Positions 47,546 through 58,675 are shown, numbered from the stretch's first letter. The stretch: DNA of 64,000 nt from Ceriagrion tenellum (GCA_963169105.1 OY720636.1:71970123-72034122); one strand, 5' to 3'. Translations and numbers: made by a program. The notes: a model not told the origin generated them from the sequence alone.

Positions 47546-47695
47546 TCACAAATGAAAATATAACTTGGTTTACTTCCACTGGTTTATTTTCTTGGCATAT
47601 ATTTCGACACTACGTATCGAATCTATTGTGTCGAAACATGTTGTACCAAGAAAATAAATCAGCGGAAGAAAACCAAATTTTTTTTTCATTTGTGA
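47546..47695. mobile_element. 150-bp foldback (long inverted repeat) of Penelope-like type
   Basis: The left arm is 47546-47610, the right arm 47628-47695, and the loop 17 nt. In the outer 50 bp, 44 positions pair (TCACAAATG at the ends, TTTATTTTCTTGG in the middle). After a 3-nt size difference the inner TTTCGACAC pairs again. The right arm reads GTGTCGAAACATGTTGTACC, whose GAAAC...GTTGTAC tail recurs at 48033 next to another hairpin. This suggests two terminal-repeat units of one element family in opposite orientation. Confidence 0.7.
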
Positions 47696-48009
47696 TAATC
47701 AACTTCCATATAGTTGAGCCTGAAACCATGGAACATATTATTCATTTTTTCAAATACATTTAAAAAATATTCATTGCCTCTTTTATGGTGAACAATACAA
47801 TTCTTTACATCCCTACATAATGTGCTTCAGTAATAACCAATGCTCATACAAATAAACGGCGGTTAATTTGGCGATGCATGAAAGGATTATATTCTCAATT
47901 CTGTCACTGTTTATAGTTATTAAATGAAACTCATTGAAGCAAAATGCACTCGGGTCGACTGAGCAGCTTCAAATCTGGTCGTCAATTTTTTATTAATCTA
48001 TTTCTGTAC

Positions 48010-48055
48010 CTGGTGATGACGATATAATCACCGAAACGCGTTGTACGAATAAAAA
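48010..48055 (+). ncRNA. Hammerhead-like signature with GAAACGCGTTGTAC tail
   Basis: CTGGTGATGA overlaps a perfect 6-bp hairpin GGTGAT (48012-48017) with ATCACC (48027-48032), followed at once by GAAAC (48033-48037) and GCGTTGTACGAATAAAAAAC. The tail matches the one at 47633 in the foldback. It resembles the terminal part of a Penelope-like element. The ribozyme core is not canonical. Confidence 0.35.
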
Positions 48056-48203
48056 ACCATGTGGATATTACTATAACTCCTTTAATTTTTCCTATAACAA
48101 ATAGGGTCGCGGGAGCCACACAGGTTTTTCCAGAGCTCTATTCTCTGTGAGTGTATTTTTGTTTTTTCTACAAAAACAAGTCATCATCATTGGTCGTTCA
48201 ATC

Positions 48204-48518
48204 CTAAGTTTGGTTGACAATAGCCCTCCACTTTTCCCTGTCTAATGCTAGTTCCCCTTCCTCCTGGTACCTCATCCTATACATTTTCTCTTTATTTTGC
48301 TATATACTTTCCTCTTTATTTTGTCCATGAACTTATTCCTTGGTCTTCCTCTGGGGGCTTCTCCTTCTATTTTGTCTTCAATTATGCTCTTCACAAACCC
48401 ATTGTGTCTAAGGGTGTGTCCAATCCATTTGGTTCTTCTTTTCTGTATGGTGTTACATATGGTCCTTTTTCTCTACTACTCTTCTGTTCACTTTATCATT
48501 TCTTATTTTGTCCGTCCA
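48204..48518 (-). pseudogene. Decayed non-LTR retrotransposon reverse transcriptase C-terminus, copy 2
   Basis: The minus strand in three successive frames gives WTDKIRNDKVNRRVVEKKD, then KRRTKWIGHTLRHNGFVKSI continuing into PRGRPRNKFMDKIKR, then YQEEGELALDREKWRAIVNQ followed by Thr and a stop at 48204. The WIGHTLRH, RGRPR and DR-x-x-WR-x-x-VNQ elements in this order are characteristic of the C-terminal end of CR1/RTE/jockey-type LINE polyproteins, downstream of the reverse transcriptase. At least two frameshifts break it and the catalytic part is missing, so it is a 5'-truncated dead copy. It is the same family as 39250-39428, in the same orientation. Confidence 0.85.
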
Positions 48519-48639
48519 TTTTATCCACAAAAACAAGTGTTTATCCATATTACTTCCTACATTGTTTGAGATATAAAACGTTCGGGGAAAAGGGTAGATT
48601 TTCCGATCCTGTATTTAGATTAGGGATTGGACTAGACCG

Positions 48640-49195
48640 TCTCGTCAAAAGTAGTCAGCGCCCTAATTCCGCCTCGCGAAGGGTGAGTGAAGGGGGTTAG
48701 GAGGAGGGGGATCGGGGAATGGGTTGGGGGAAGGAATACGGTGGGGTCACGAATGGATTCCCAATCGTTCGAGTGTGATGGAGGAAATGTTATTTTCCCT
48801 CTTCCGACCATCCAGCCGGAGAAATCAAATGATTGCAGAACCGCCCCGAAGGGATTAAAGGTGACGTGATTCACTTCTTTCGGTGTAGCTCGACTGAAAA
48901 TCGCCTCTCCTCCCCCCCGTGGTGGCGGTGGCGGCGGTAAGGGGGAGATGGGTGGGCGACCGTAGTGCTCGTGGACGGGGATAGGGAGGTGGAGGGGTCG
49001 GCGGCCGGGAAGTGGCCTGGAACGTTGCAGAACCAGATTGATCGGTTGCGGTTTCGAAGGGAAGCAACAGGGGGGGTTGGGGTTTTTGGGATGTGTATGG
49101 AGAGAGAGAGAGGGCGTATGGTGGGAGGTGAAAGTAGTGATTGGATCAAGATAGAGGGTGGGCCACCAGGGGAATTTCTGTGTGTGTGTGTGTGT
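48640..49195. repeat. G-rich island with (TG)n
   Basis: G/A-rich + strand with CCG/GGC-containing patches at 48900-49020 and a (TG)n run at 49181-49200. The 274-codon minus frame crossing it is Pro/Ser/His-rich without domains. Confidence 0.6.
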
Positions 49196-49204
49196 GTGTG
49201 AGTT

Positions 49205-52070
49205 AAGAGTTCGTTGAGAGATCACGGGGTGGAATTCGCACTCTGGTCTCATCCCACAAGTTTTTCTCTTCCAAGGAGCCAACTTTTGTGTCCACAGAGA
49301 TGACGTTCGCGGCGTTTCGTACATTCCACGTTTTATGTTTTGAAGAAGAATTTTTGGGCGTTCCAAGTGAAATGGTTTCTGAAAAAAATATTTCTTTACG
49401 TTTCGGTGAAAATCCACCTCCTGCCACACTTCCTCTTGATAAGTGTGATGTAACATTTATTCCTACATTTATGTCTCAAAGGTTAAATAAATCCGAGTAT
49501 GCTATTCGAATTATGCAATTTTAAAGATCTCAATTTCTTAATAGTAATATTTTACAGTTTTATGAAACAACTGGGCGAAGATATTGAATCGCAAAGAGCG
49601 AATGGTTTTTCCAGGTTGATGTTTAAGCCATGGATTGATAGAATTTAGCTGACACTTGGTTTTGATGATGCTATTAAACACCAGCTTAATAGAAATTACC
49701 TTTAAGCAAGTACGTAAAGAGGCGAATGATTGAACCGAGACGGTATGTTTTGATTATAAAGTTATAATTCTAATAATTGCTGCCAATTCATTTTTTATTT
49801 GCCTATTGATCTCGATACCCTGATGTGATTTGATTTGAACGATAACTCAGCACACTCATATTTTAAGCGTATGGATGTGGCAACAAATACATCGATATAG
49901 GCAGAATTAATTTCTTTGTCGCACGCGATCCTATGTTGACTCTATGTGTAACATAGATGGTGATATCCATTGAAAAAAAGCCCATAAAACTCCGATGAGA
50001 AGAAGAGTAAAAAAGAGGGAAATTTGAAATAAAAAAAGGAATCGTTTTTGACTCACGAGCATGGGTATAACCCATATTGTGTGGGTGCCACAATAATAGT
50101 ACAAAAACCACGAGTCGTAAGTTTTTCTCTTAATATTTCTGCAAGTTACGAAAAGATCTCAAAACATGTTTTGCCGTTCACTCCTGATCGTGAGATATGA
50201 AGGACTGCTTTTGCACCCAAAATTCTGCGGGAAAACGATGGCAAGGAAAGTAATTTATTGCGTGTTGCTGTTGAATCAATTACGACACGGGCAAGGGAGA
50301 AGCGGTTGATCTATATCGCTGCGTGTCTGCTCCTTATCTTGATGCAACTCATAAATGGCTTCACAAGGTCTCACTTTCTCCGCTGATGCTTTGCAAGCGC
50401 TCTATGTGACAACGAAAGTCACTTTCTGGCATCTTGCCACTCTTCGCGTTGTTGATTACGGTGGGCATTTTTTTCAGTGTCGTGAAAGGCCAGATACTTT
50501 GCAGGAAGTGCTAATAGATATTTCCTATTCAGTTCGAATTGCGTATACATTTTTCCTGAGTTTTCTACATTACTGAAATGGGGAAATATCCTACATTAGA
50601 TATCTTAGAAATTAATAAAAGTTTCACCTCATGTTTTTTTATTAGGCACCGGTAGTATTAATTAATGGAACTCTTCGGAAGTGCTTAAATTTGAAGGATC
50701 ACAGGTCGAACTTGTCTGTCTGCCCTAAATCTACTGAATCGGAGGACCGATAACGTTCCGTGTTTGACTTTAAGTTCAATTTCATTTATTTAATCGTAGA
50801 ATTGAAATTGCATTATCGCCTTTTCGGGATTTTCGCTTCACTGCCGATCTCTCGGCGGATTAATTTTGATTGAGGATTCTTGAAGGATCATGGATGAAAT
50901 GCGTGTGAGAAAGAATATAATTGATTGAAAAATCGGCGAAATAATATCCTACCTAATATAGGCATGGGGAGAATATCGGTTTGACCCGTGTGTCAATTTT
51001 TATTGGAATATCCTCCGTTTTGAGACAAAAGGCAAGCAATGAAATGATCCAAAATCAATTTCATTGGAAGTGGGTGATAGAGCCGAAAAAAATTACCAAG
51101 CCACGAAAATTTTCGTCGCTAATAAGAAACTTTATAGGCGCCACCACTGAGCTCGGCATGATGAATTTGCCGAGGATTATTACACCAGTCCAATTTTGAA
51201 ATGAAAAAAGAGATATACGCGTATAATCCCTCGGCATTCGCAATTCCTTTTAGCTCAGTTTAGGAGATTAGTGTATTTCTTTTCATTACTTAGGAAGACA
51301 AATCTTTTGATATTTGCTGTCGGTGAAATGATTTATTAGTTATGGGATTGTATTTGACAACCGTGGGCTGAAGATAAAAATATCAGCAATAATAACTTAA
51401 TTTTTTTTTAAGTTTTGTCTCTCAGGCTCATCACTTCAAGTAATATTCAAATCCATCAATTCAAGAAGTGAAATCTAAAATTTTGGTAGCTTTATGTGAT
51501 ATTGATCAACCTCCATAATCTGTATAAGGAAATAGATGCCAGAAAATCATGCTGTTACCGCTTCCTATCTTCAAATACCATCAATTACATTTGTTCCAAC
51601 GAACGCTAACTAAGAAGTGATTATTAAGTGATCTGAAAGGATGTTTTTGTCCTCATGTGACATAAAAACATCGCCATTCATTATTTCAATTCTAAATATC
51701 TTTCAGCCAGAAAAGTATTGGAAAAATTAAAAGGAAATTGGAAGGTTATTCTTACGGCCCATTTTCACTTATTTTTAAATATCCATCGCCAATAATAATG
51801 ACCTATTTGTGCTTGATTTGATGTCATTACAGTAATTTATTTTTTATACGTAATATCACAATAAGAGTGTTTTTGAGAAATCAAGTGACATGTCTAATTT
51901 CAGGTCATATGGTAATGGCGTGCATCAATTTGATATTATCCTGAGAAATCTCTATAAAATTACAAACTGAATTGTTTCTTGAACTAAAGCTTCTCTCTGA
52001 GGTGAAAGAACTCAGAACGTGGAGAAACATTTCAGCTTTTTTTCACACCTGAAGATAAGTTTCGTCCTGT
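49205..52070. other. AT-rich non-coding sequence
   Basis: Nothing supported on either strand. A 15-bp palindromic word ATGGGTATAACCCAT lies near 50061. Confidence 0.5.
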
Positions 52071-52076
52071 GATGCA

Positions 52077-52140
52077 TTCTACATCTACATATCACCCTTC
52101 GAGCCGCCACATGGAAGTAGGGCAGTGGGTATGGAAATTA
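52077..52140 (+). repeat. Interspersed repeat fragment (partner 57652)
   Basis: TTCTACATCTACATATCACC, CTTCGAGCCGCCACA, TGGAAGT and GTGGGT occur in the same order as CTACATACTACCCTTCCAAG, CCACCCAATGGG, TGGAAGT and GTGGGTG at 57658. It is truncated compared with the partner. Confidence 0.55.
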
Positions 52141-52663
52141 ACCAAAGTAAGTGGATGTTTCAATTAAAGAAAAAAACTTAAGTATTCATGGTGATTGATT
52201 GCGTCCATGTATGGAAATGCTCAGAAAAATAGCAATAATCTATCCTAAGTTACCACTCTCAACGGAAATATATAAGGCTTGGTGGAAGATGCAGTTGCTG
52301 TGGAATATTTGGATAATACTTCCGTAAATCCTTAAATGGATATTCAAGCTTAAGTTAAATAAAGCCACAAATATTACCGGGTAAGGTCGTGTCTTATGTA
52401 GTGAATAGTTTATCTTTAACTTTTGTTTTACTATATCGAAAATCCTCAGAAAAGTTTGCTTTGTCAACCTAATAGTGGATCAACTAATTCCGAGGCCAGT
52501 ATGTTCTGGAAAGAAAATGTCTCAAATATTTCGTGCCAGTGGATGGTCATGAAAAATGTGTACATGATATAGATAACAAATAAGCTTATCCATTTCATGG
52601 GAGGACTTCAGCGTTTCCTCTAACTACTGCAACTGAGGTTGTCAGGAAAATTTGTCTTTCTCG

Positions 52664-52754
52664 GGTAACAGTCTATGAAAACGCCAGTTCACATCTCACA
52701 TGATACTGAGCCAGTTCTCATAGACTGTTACCAGTCTATGAGAACTGGCTCAGT
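52664..52754. repeat. Perfect 23-bp inverted repeat plus a third partial copy
   Basis: The arms 52705-52727 and 52732-52754 (CAGTCTATGAGAACTGGC in the right arm) pair without mismatch around the loop TTAC. The 15 bp at 52664-52678 (GGTAACAGTCTATGA) are again the exact reverse complement of 52718-52732. A compact cruciform or hairpin is possible. It could also come from a template-switch mutation or a foldback element end. Confidence 0.9.
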
Positions 52755-52759
52755 CTCCA

Positions 52760-53080
52760 TAATTTAGCATGGTTGGGCTCAACTCGAATAGGGAAGAATG
52801 AGTCCTATTCGCTCAAGTATTCTTCTGCCCCTGTCTTTGATTGGCAGAAATTACGGGCAAGATGACCTTTGCTGCCAATGCTCGTTTAACTGAAATACTA
52901 TTACTACTCTTTCTTCAACCCTTACTTCAAAAATGCACTCGGTAATTCCGTCGTCACCTTTGTTTTTGACAATAAATGCCTTTCCTTGACGCTCTGTTTC
53001 AGCTATTTCTGTTTGCAGTTAACGTGTCGGTATTAAAGCCCTCTCTTCAAAACTTGAAGTGATCTGAGTCGAGATTTTCA
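52760..53080. other. Non-coding sequence
   Basis: Nothing supported. Confidence 0.5.
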
Positions 53081-53084
53081 CTTT

Positions 53085-53795
53085 CTCACTTCGTTGTGAT
53101 CCAGACGAGGATGGCGGCGACGACACGGTATGAGTCCGCGGAGGAAGGCAGGGCGGGAGAGGAAACGATTCGGCCTCCTGCCGCGGGTCCATCGCAATTC
53201 TCCGCCGCCATCCCCATCCTCCCCTCCCCTCTCACCCGGCGATATATAAACAAAAAAACCAAACCGCCTACCCGCGCGGCTTGACTGCTGAAAACCCAAA
53301 AACTCCTCAAACCGGAGAGCGAGTCGGAGGGGTGGTGGGAGGGGGTTGTACTCTGGCGGTGGCTGGGAGTGGAGGGGGGTCGAGAGAGAGAGAGTGAAAT
53401 ACAATGACAGAGAACCCTATGTTCCGCTGGTTCATAAATCTCCAAGTTTACGGCCGTTAAGCCATCCATACCACTCATCCTCCCACCCCATTCCCTCCCA
53501 CCGTTCATTCCCCCATTTCACCCCACCCCCCTCGCTCCTCTCTCTCTCTCTTTTCATACTCGCCGCCGCCATTTGCGTGATTTTCGGGGGCGTGGAATGG
53601 ACTGAGTCAAATGGGGCATGGAGTGAGCTCGGAGTGTGAGGAAGCTGAAGAAGGGGGATGAAGGAAGGTTTTTTAACGGTTGGAAAAGGGGTGCTTGCGA
53701 GGGTAAAGTGGAGGTGGAGGGGGCGATTGGGTTTATTTCAGGGGATCGAGGTTGAGAGAGGGGTTGAGAGGGACCTCCAATAGATGAAAGAAAAG
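53085..53795. repeat. GC-rich block with alternating purine and pyrimidine islands
   Basis: CpG-rich at 53100-53290, purine-rich at 53320-53400, pyrimidine-rich at 53460-53560 and purine-rich at 53580-53790 on the + strand. Overlapping sense and antisense frames of up to 140 codons are compositional. The CpG-rich beginning could be regulatory, but no transcript signal was found. Confidence 0.5.
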
Positions 53796-53799
53796 AATA

Positions 53800-54715
53800 G
53801 TTGATGGCGCTTGGCATAAGACATTCAAGTCTGTATTTTGCTAAATATGATCCATCCAACATTGATTTTGCGCGAAATAAGTCTAGTGAGGTTATTAAAT
53901 CTATATTACCGGATATTTTTAAATATTTAGTTCATATTTAGGTAAATTTTAAAGTGATTGTTGATTTAAATTATGTTACTCTAAGCACATTTAAACTATA
54001 TCGTATTTATCTAAACACATTTTTAACTGAAATGTGTTATAATGAATGGTTTTTGAAGAAATTTCGTTTAAAAGGATACTGTCGAAATGAAAGATTTAAT
54101 ATACTGTCCTCAGTTTATTGGAAATAACAGATAAGGACACGATCATCAATTTATGTCGTTTTCGATATTCGTTACTTACTTGGTCGTAAGCTAATCAAGA
54201 CCTTAAAGAGCTTCCTTAAAAATAATCTCGTTTTGCGTAATTTTCAAGGTTTTTACTTAAAAATGACGAAAATTGTTGTAGGATGTTGTATCAGTCTTCA
54301 TGTTTGACCCAAACAAGGGACGGATCATAAACACCTTAAATTTCAATAAAAAACACGTTTCTTTAAACTTATGTGCAACTAAAACATGTATGGAGAGCTA
54401 AGAGGCTAAGTTGGGAGAGGTAAGTGAGGTTAGAGTCTGTTTTTAAAGGTTGAAAAGGGCAGTTGTGGAGGGGTTACTATTTGTTGGAGGGCATACGTTC
54501 AAAATAGATTGAAGAGGAAAAAGTAGCGAGCGCCTTGGTCCATCCGCAAGTAAAATCTGGTGTTTTTTTCTGGAAAATGATTTGCACAACATAGCTTTCG
54601 CTTGCCATTTGACCATCTATTCACGTTACCATGATAGTTCAATCATACAAGCATACAGCACAAATACAAGTGTACAGCAGCTTACAGAGTGTTACGTTCA
54701 TAATTGATCAACTTA
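53800..54715. other. AT-rich non-coding sequence
   Basis: Nothing supported. Confidence 0.5.
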
Positions 54716-54720
54716 TAGCC

Positions 54721-55167
54721 GGTTGCAAGAACATTTAGTTATGAAATCATTAGTTATGAGATCCGTGAAGTTACAGATCTCATAAAAATTTCGAATTTCA
54801 GGAACACATCTGCTATTTACACAACTTATTCACCAATAGCCGATAGGTTTGATTATTTGAATTAATCTAATACCGCCGGATAAAATTTATGCAAGCTTAG
54901 CGCATAATGTATTGCTAATACACATAATAAATAGTAAGAGTAAACAAAATAGTTATCTGTCTTAAACCAACTCTTTTATCAAGAAATTAAGTCTCCAAGC
55001 GGTTCATTTCTCATCCGCCATCTTGGCTACTTTCGGAACTCATGACTCCACGTCATAAGTTATGAATCCAATACATTAATCGAATGTTTCTGTAACTTTT
55101 ATTGAATGGTTACCATGGCTTATGGGTCCCATAACTTTATAGAATACATGTGTGTCGTTACTGCAAC
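54721..55167. mobile_element. MITE, 447 bp, imperfect long TIRs
   Basis: The left end is GGTTGCAAGAAC, and about 19 bp further AGTTATGAGATCCGTGAAG. The reverse complement of the right end is GTTGCAGTAAC, and about 20 bp further AGTTATGGGACCCATAAG. The pentamer TAGCC lies directly outside both ends (54716-54720 and 55168-55172), a candidate target-site duplication. A 10-bp inverted repeat TTATGAGATC/GATCTCATAA (54754-54785) is inside the left end. No transposase. The superfamily is not assigned. Confidence 0.6.
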
Positions 55168-55169
55168 TA

Positions 55170-55760
55170 GCCATTGATAAGGCCGAAACCACCTTTCAAT
55201 GGTTTTAGCCTCTCATGCTGCTACAGTGCCACGTGGTTCCTCTTTTCCTTATTTTTAGTCCTTGAACTTCTCAATATCCATTGAACATTCCTTTTTAACT
55301 GTTCGTTTGTATGATTTTTGTTGAAGTATGTGTGTAGACTAAGCTTTTGATATTTAGGCGTGGCAAAAAATTGATTTTATCACCTGGTTTGCGAGAGAAA
55401 CAATCGATATACAGCTTGTGATAGTTGCGGAGGATGGTAGCCACCAGACAAGAGAAGATGGAGGCACAAATCTTGCAAGATGGTGGCGTCGGGATATGCA
55501 AAAAAATACGTAGTATTACTTGCCTATTGGTGCGGGTTGTGAGAATGCACGGAGTCAATGTGCAAGCAATGGAAGTAAATCGCTCGCAGAGCCACCAAAA
55601 GTAAGTAAAATTACTACCCATTTAGTTCCAGTCATTAGTTTAAAAAACATATATCCTTCCTCGTTTAAAATCGTCAACTGATAGCCAAATTTTCGGATGC
55701 TAGTTATTTGACCTAATGAAGAACTCAATAGAACTTATATCCAGTGGATGATACTTTATT
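55170..55760. other. Non-coding sequence
   Basis: No gene supported. The 108-codon minus frame at 55295-55621 has no recognised motif. Confidence 0.5.
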
Positions 55761-55764
55761 ATAA

Positions 55765-56365
55765 TCATAAACCAATCAATTGATACAAGATAAAATAAGA
55801 AGATGATTGTAACCTAGAGACGGCGTGGGATGAGGGAGGAAGTATTTTGAGTAAAAGAGAAAATAAAACTAGTGATCAAATGATTGGGAACGTTTACGCA
55901 TATACCCGAAATTAGTCATTTCACTGATAGATTGTCCATAGAAATTAATTGGTAAATTACCAATTGATTGGTACGTTGAAGAAGAAGAGGATCGAAGAGT
56001 GTAACTTAGGAGTGGCGTGAGATGAGGGAGAAATGTTATGAGTATAAGAGAAAATAAAAATAGTAATTAAATGATTGGGAACGTTTACACATATACCCAA
56101 AATTAGCTATTTCACTGAGGGGTAGTCCATAGAAATCAATTGGTAAAGTAACAATTGATTGGTGCATTGAAGAAGAAGAAGATTGTAACTTAGGAATGGC
56201 GTGAAATGAGACAGAAAGAGCAAAATTAGTATTTAGAGTATAAGAGAAAATAAGAAAAAGTAAATAAATGATTAGGAACGTGTACACATTTACCCAAAAT
56301 TATGTATTTCACTGAGGGGTAGTTTATAAAAATTCACCAATCAATTAGTAAAATACCAAGTGATG
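55765..56365 (+). repeat. Tandem array, unit about 191-197 bp, three full copies
   Basis: Anchor TGATTGGGAACGTTTAC occurs at 55881 and 56072, and TGATTAGGAACGTGTAC at 56269. Each unit also has AAGARAAAATAA, TACCCRAAATTA, ATTTCACTGA and a palindromic AATTGGTA...TACCAATT segment (most perfect at about 55950-55970). A partial unit starts near 55765. It looks like a small satellite-type array of moderate divergence. Confidence 0.85.
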
Positions 56366-56379
56366 GCGATGACGATCCC

Positions 56380-56940
56380 TTTCTAATTCCCGCACGCTCC
56401 TCCCGATCCCTCCTCCCATTCCACAGTTCCGTCCACACAAACTCCCGCGAAAACGCCGCACTTTTCATCCCGTTGGCCAAAACCAAACCCTCCTCCCTCC
56501 ACTATACACTCCGCCATCCCTTCTGCCTTCCCCACGGTCAAACACTGGCCCAACTCCCCCCTATCTCCCCTCATCCTCTCCACATCCCCGCCTCCCCCCT
56601 GACTCAACCCTCTCTTCCCGAATATCCCCTGCCCGAACTCTCACCCCTTCGCCCTATTCTCTTTGCCGATCAGTTTGAATTCGGGTAAAATGGGAGGTGA
56701 GGTGGAAAAGGGGTTAGGAGGAGGAGGAAAGATTTCTCTTTCGCTACCACCCTCCCCCCCCTCCTTACGCCCAATGGTTTGCCCCACGTCCCTTCCCCTA
56801 TCACTGAGGGAACTCGGGAAATGGTGGCATAAGCGTATTTGAACGGGGTTTTGTGGAGGTCGGTTGGCTGGTTGGAGGAGCTGAGGGAAATATTCCTTCC
56901 CGCCTCGTATGGTCAATATCTCTCGCCGAATCTGATTTCA
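56380..56940. repeat. Pyrimidine-rich island switching to a purine-rich island
   Basis: C/T-rich on the + strand at 56390-56660 and G/A-rich at 56680-56750, then mixed. It directly follows the tandem array. The frames are compositional. Confidence 0.55.
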
Positions 56941-56944
56941 AGCA

Positions 56945-57645
56945 ATTTCAGGGGCAGATTTCTGTAGAGGGATGGTATCTAAAATGTTCTCTCCTCAGTG
57001 TTAGTTTGAAGGGCTGGACAATGATGCAGTAAGTGAGCGCCGTGGGCTTTTTACCTGAGGGTTCAGTGAGAGTGAAATATCAAGGTAGTGAATTGGTGTG
57101 GGGAACGTAGGTAGAGAACGCAGAGAAATTAAATTTAATATTTCATTAGTTGCACTATGTTTTCCTGATAGTTTTGCATCCCTAACTTTGCATGCTGGAT
57201 CATTTTCAGGATGTCGATTAATTACCTTTCTACGCACTCATTAGGGAATAAGTTTTGACACAATTTTCCCAGCCATTTGTCGGCCTGCCAATTCCAAGAA
57301 GGGTATACGAGTTCCGCAGAATGTAAATTTTTGAATTATACACGTACTGCTCGGGCATTGTAGTGTAATTATTTAAAATAGTGCTAACGTATATATTTAT
57401 ACACAAAACAACGACTGGATATTTCAAAATTTGTATAATATGTATTGATGTGAAAATTTTATGGTGCAAATAATGCCTCCTAGTGGAATTTTGAGTTTAA
57501 TCAAGACTTACAAATGAATATTTGTAATTACAGTGATACCAGCCGATATTTGGCCATTGGAAGTGGAACGTCTGAAGTGGGGCGTTAGATCGCATCTTTG
57601 GCAATAAAATGGTCTGATGTATCATAATCTTTTTTACGCGATGAA
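56945..57645. other. AT-rich non-coding sequence
   Basis: Nothing supported. Confidence 0.5.
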
Positions 57646-57651
57646 TTGACT

Positions 57652-58190
57652 TTTCATCTACATACTACCCTTCCAAGCCACCCAATGGGCGTATGGAAGT
57701 GGGTGTTAGGACACCAGTCGTTTAAAGATGTAAGGGAATAGTTTTTGGGAGGTGAAATGGTGGCATGTATAATGGGAGTGTATTTAGTGGAGCTCAGTTT
57801 TTATTGTGATCTCTTATTGTGTGCGGAAAGAACGAGTTCTGTACCCATTTGTTTGGCAGTGTATCTCTCTTATTTTATTGCCTCTGTCAGACTAGAGATG
57901 TAGTGAGTCAATATGATAATATTCTCTATGTCGCTCTAAAACATTAGTTCTAAATTTCTCAAGCATGGTAAGCCCAGCGTGTAGCCTCCGAGTCTTCAAG
58001 GGCTCCCACCTTCATCCTTCTAAAAGTCGTGAAACACTTCCTGTTTTCTCATGTTCGCTCTTAGCAGTTGTTAACAAAGTGTAGAGCTTTCCTTTGTATT
58101 TTATTATTTTTTTATTAAATCTTTACGACCAGGGTCCCAAGTAGGAAATTAGGAATGGTAGGTCTTACAGTGAGTGGAGCTCTCCAGCTC
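57652..58190 (+). repeat. Long interspersed repeat, non-coding
   Basis: Starts with TTTTCATCTACATACTACCC, matching the fragment at 52077, and includes AGCGTGTAGCCTCCGAGTCT, AAGGGCTCCCACC and AAAGTGTAGAGCTTTCCTTT. These words recall a non-coding repeat family known to me from arthropod genomes, but its class name is not certain. It may be a SINE or a non-autonomous element. The 3' limit is approximate. Confidence 0.45.
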
Positions 58191-58194
58191 CAGA

Positions 58195-58660
58195 GTATAT
58201 GAGGTGAGGGAGGGTGAATCGAGTGTGGATAAGCAAGCAGATAGGTCGAGAACTCCCCACGGGGTGCTATCGAGAGCCCATTCTCTCTCATTTTTCGTAT
58301 GGTTTCCCCTCCCTTAGTATTTATACATCAGTTTTTACGTAGTAAAAATACTTATTGCTTTTAAATGAAAAATTTAGTCTATGGTTAATCTTCCATTTCA
58401 ATTCAAAAGGGTTTCTTTTTAATGGTGGTATTATATTTAGAATATCTTTCCTTTGAGCGACAGCGTGATGTGTATTATATTATTAAAAATGCATATTTAC
58501 AATTTATTGTAGAAAAGTAGTTCACCTACTCGTAAGATTCTTTATCCATTGCTACCGACGAAAACAGCATGGTATGTATAGAATTCTGTCAATTATGATT
58601 GGACTAAAATCATTTAATAAAATAGGAATATTTTTTAAATGTTGTGCATGAAACAAGTTT
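58195..58660. other. AT-rich sequence, putative intron upstream of the exon
   Basis: No feature. If the exon at 58676 is real, this is intronic. Confidence 0.4.
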
Positions 58661-58675
58661 TCTTTCAATTTCAGT

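Noticed and set aside
48632..49456. 274-codon minus-strand frame
   Set aside because: Most of it crosses a G-rich island and a (TG)n tract, giving Pro/His/Ser runs. No motif, no splice context.
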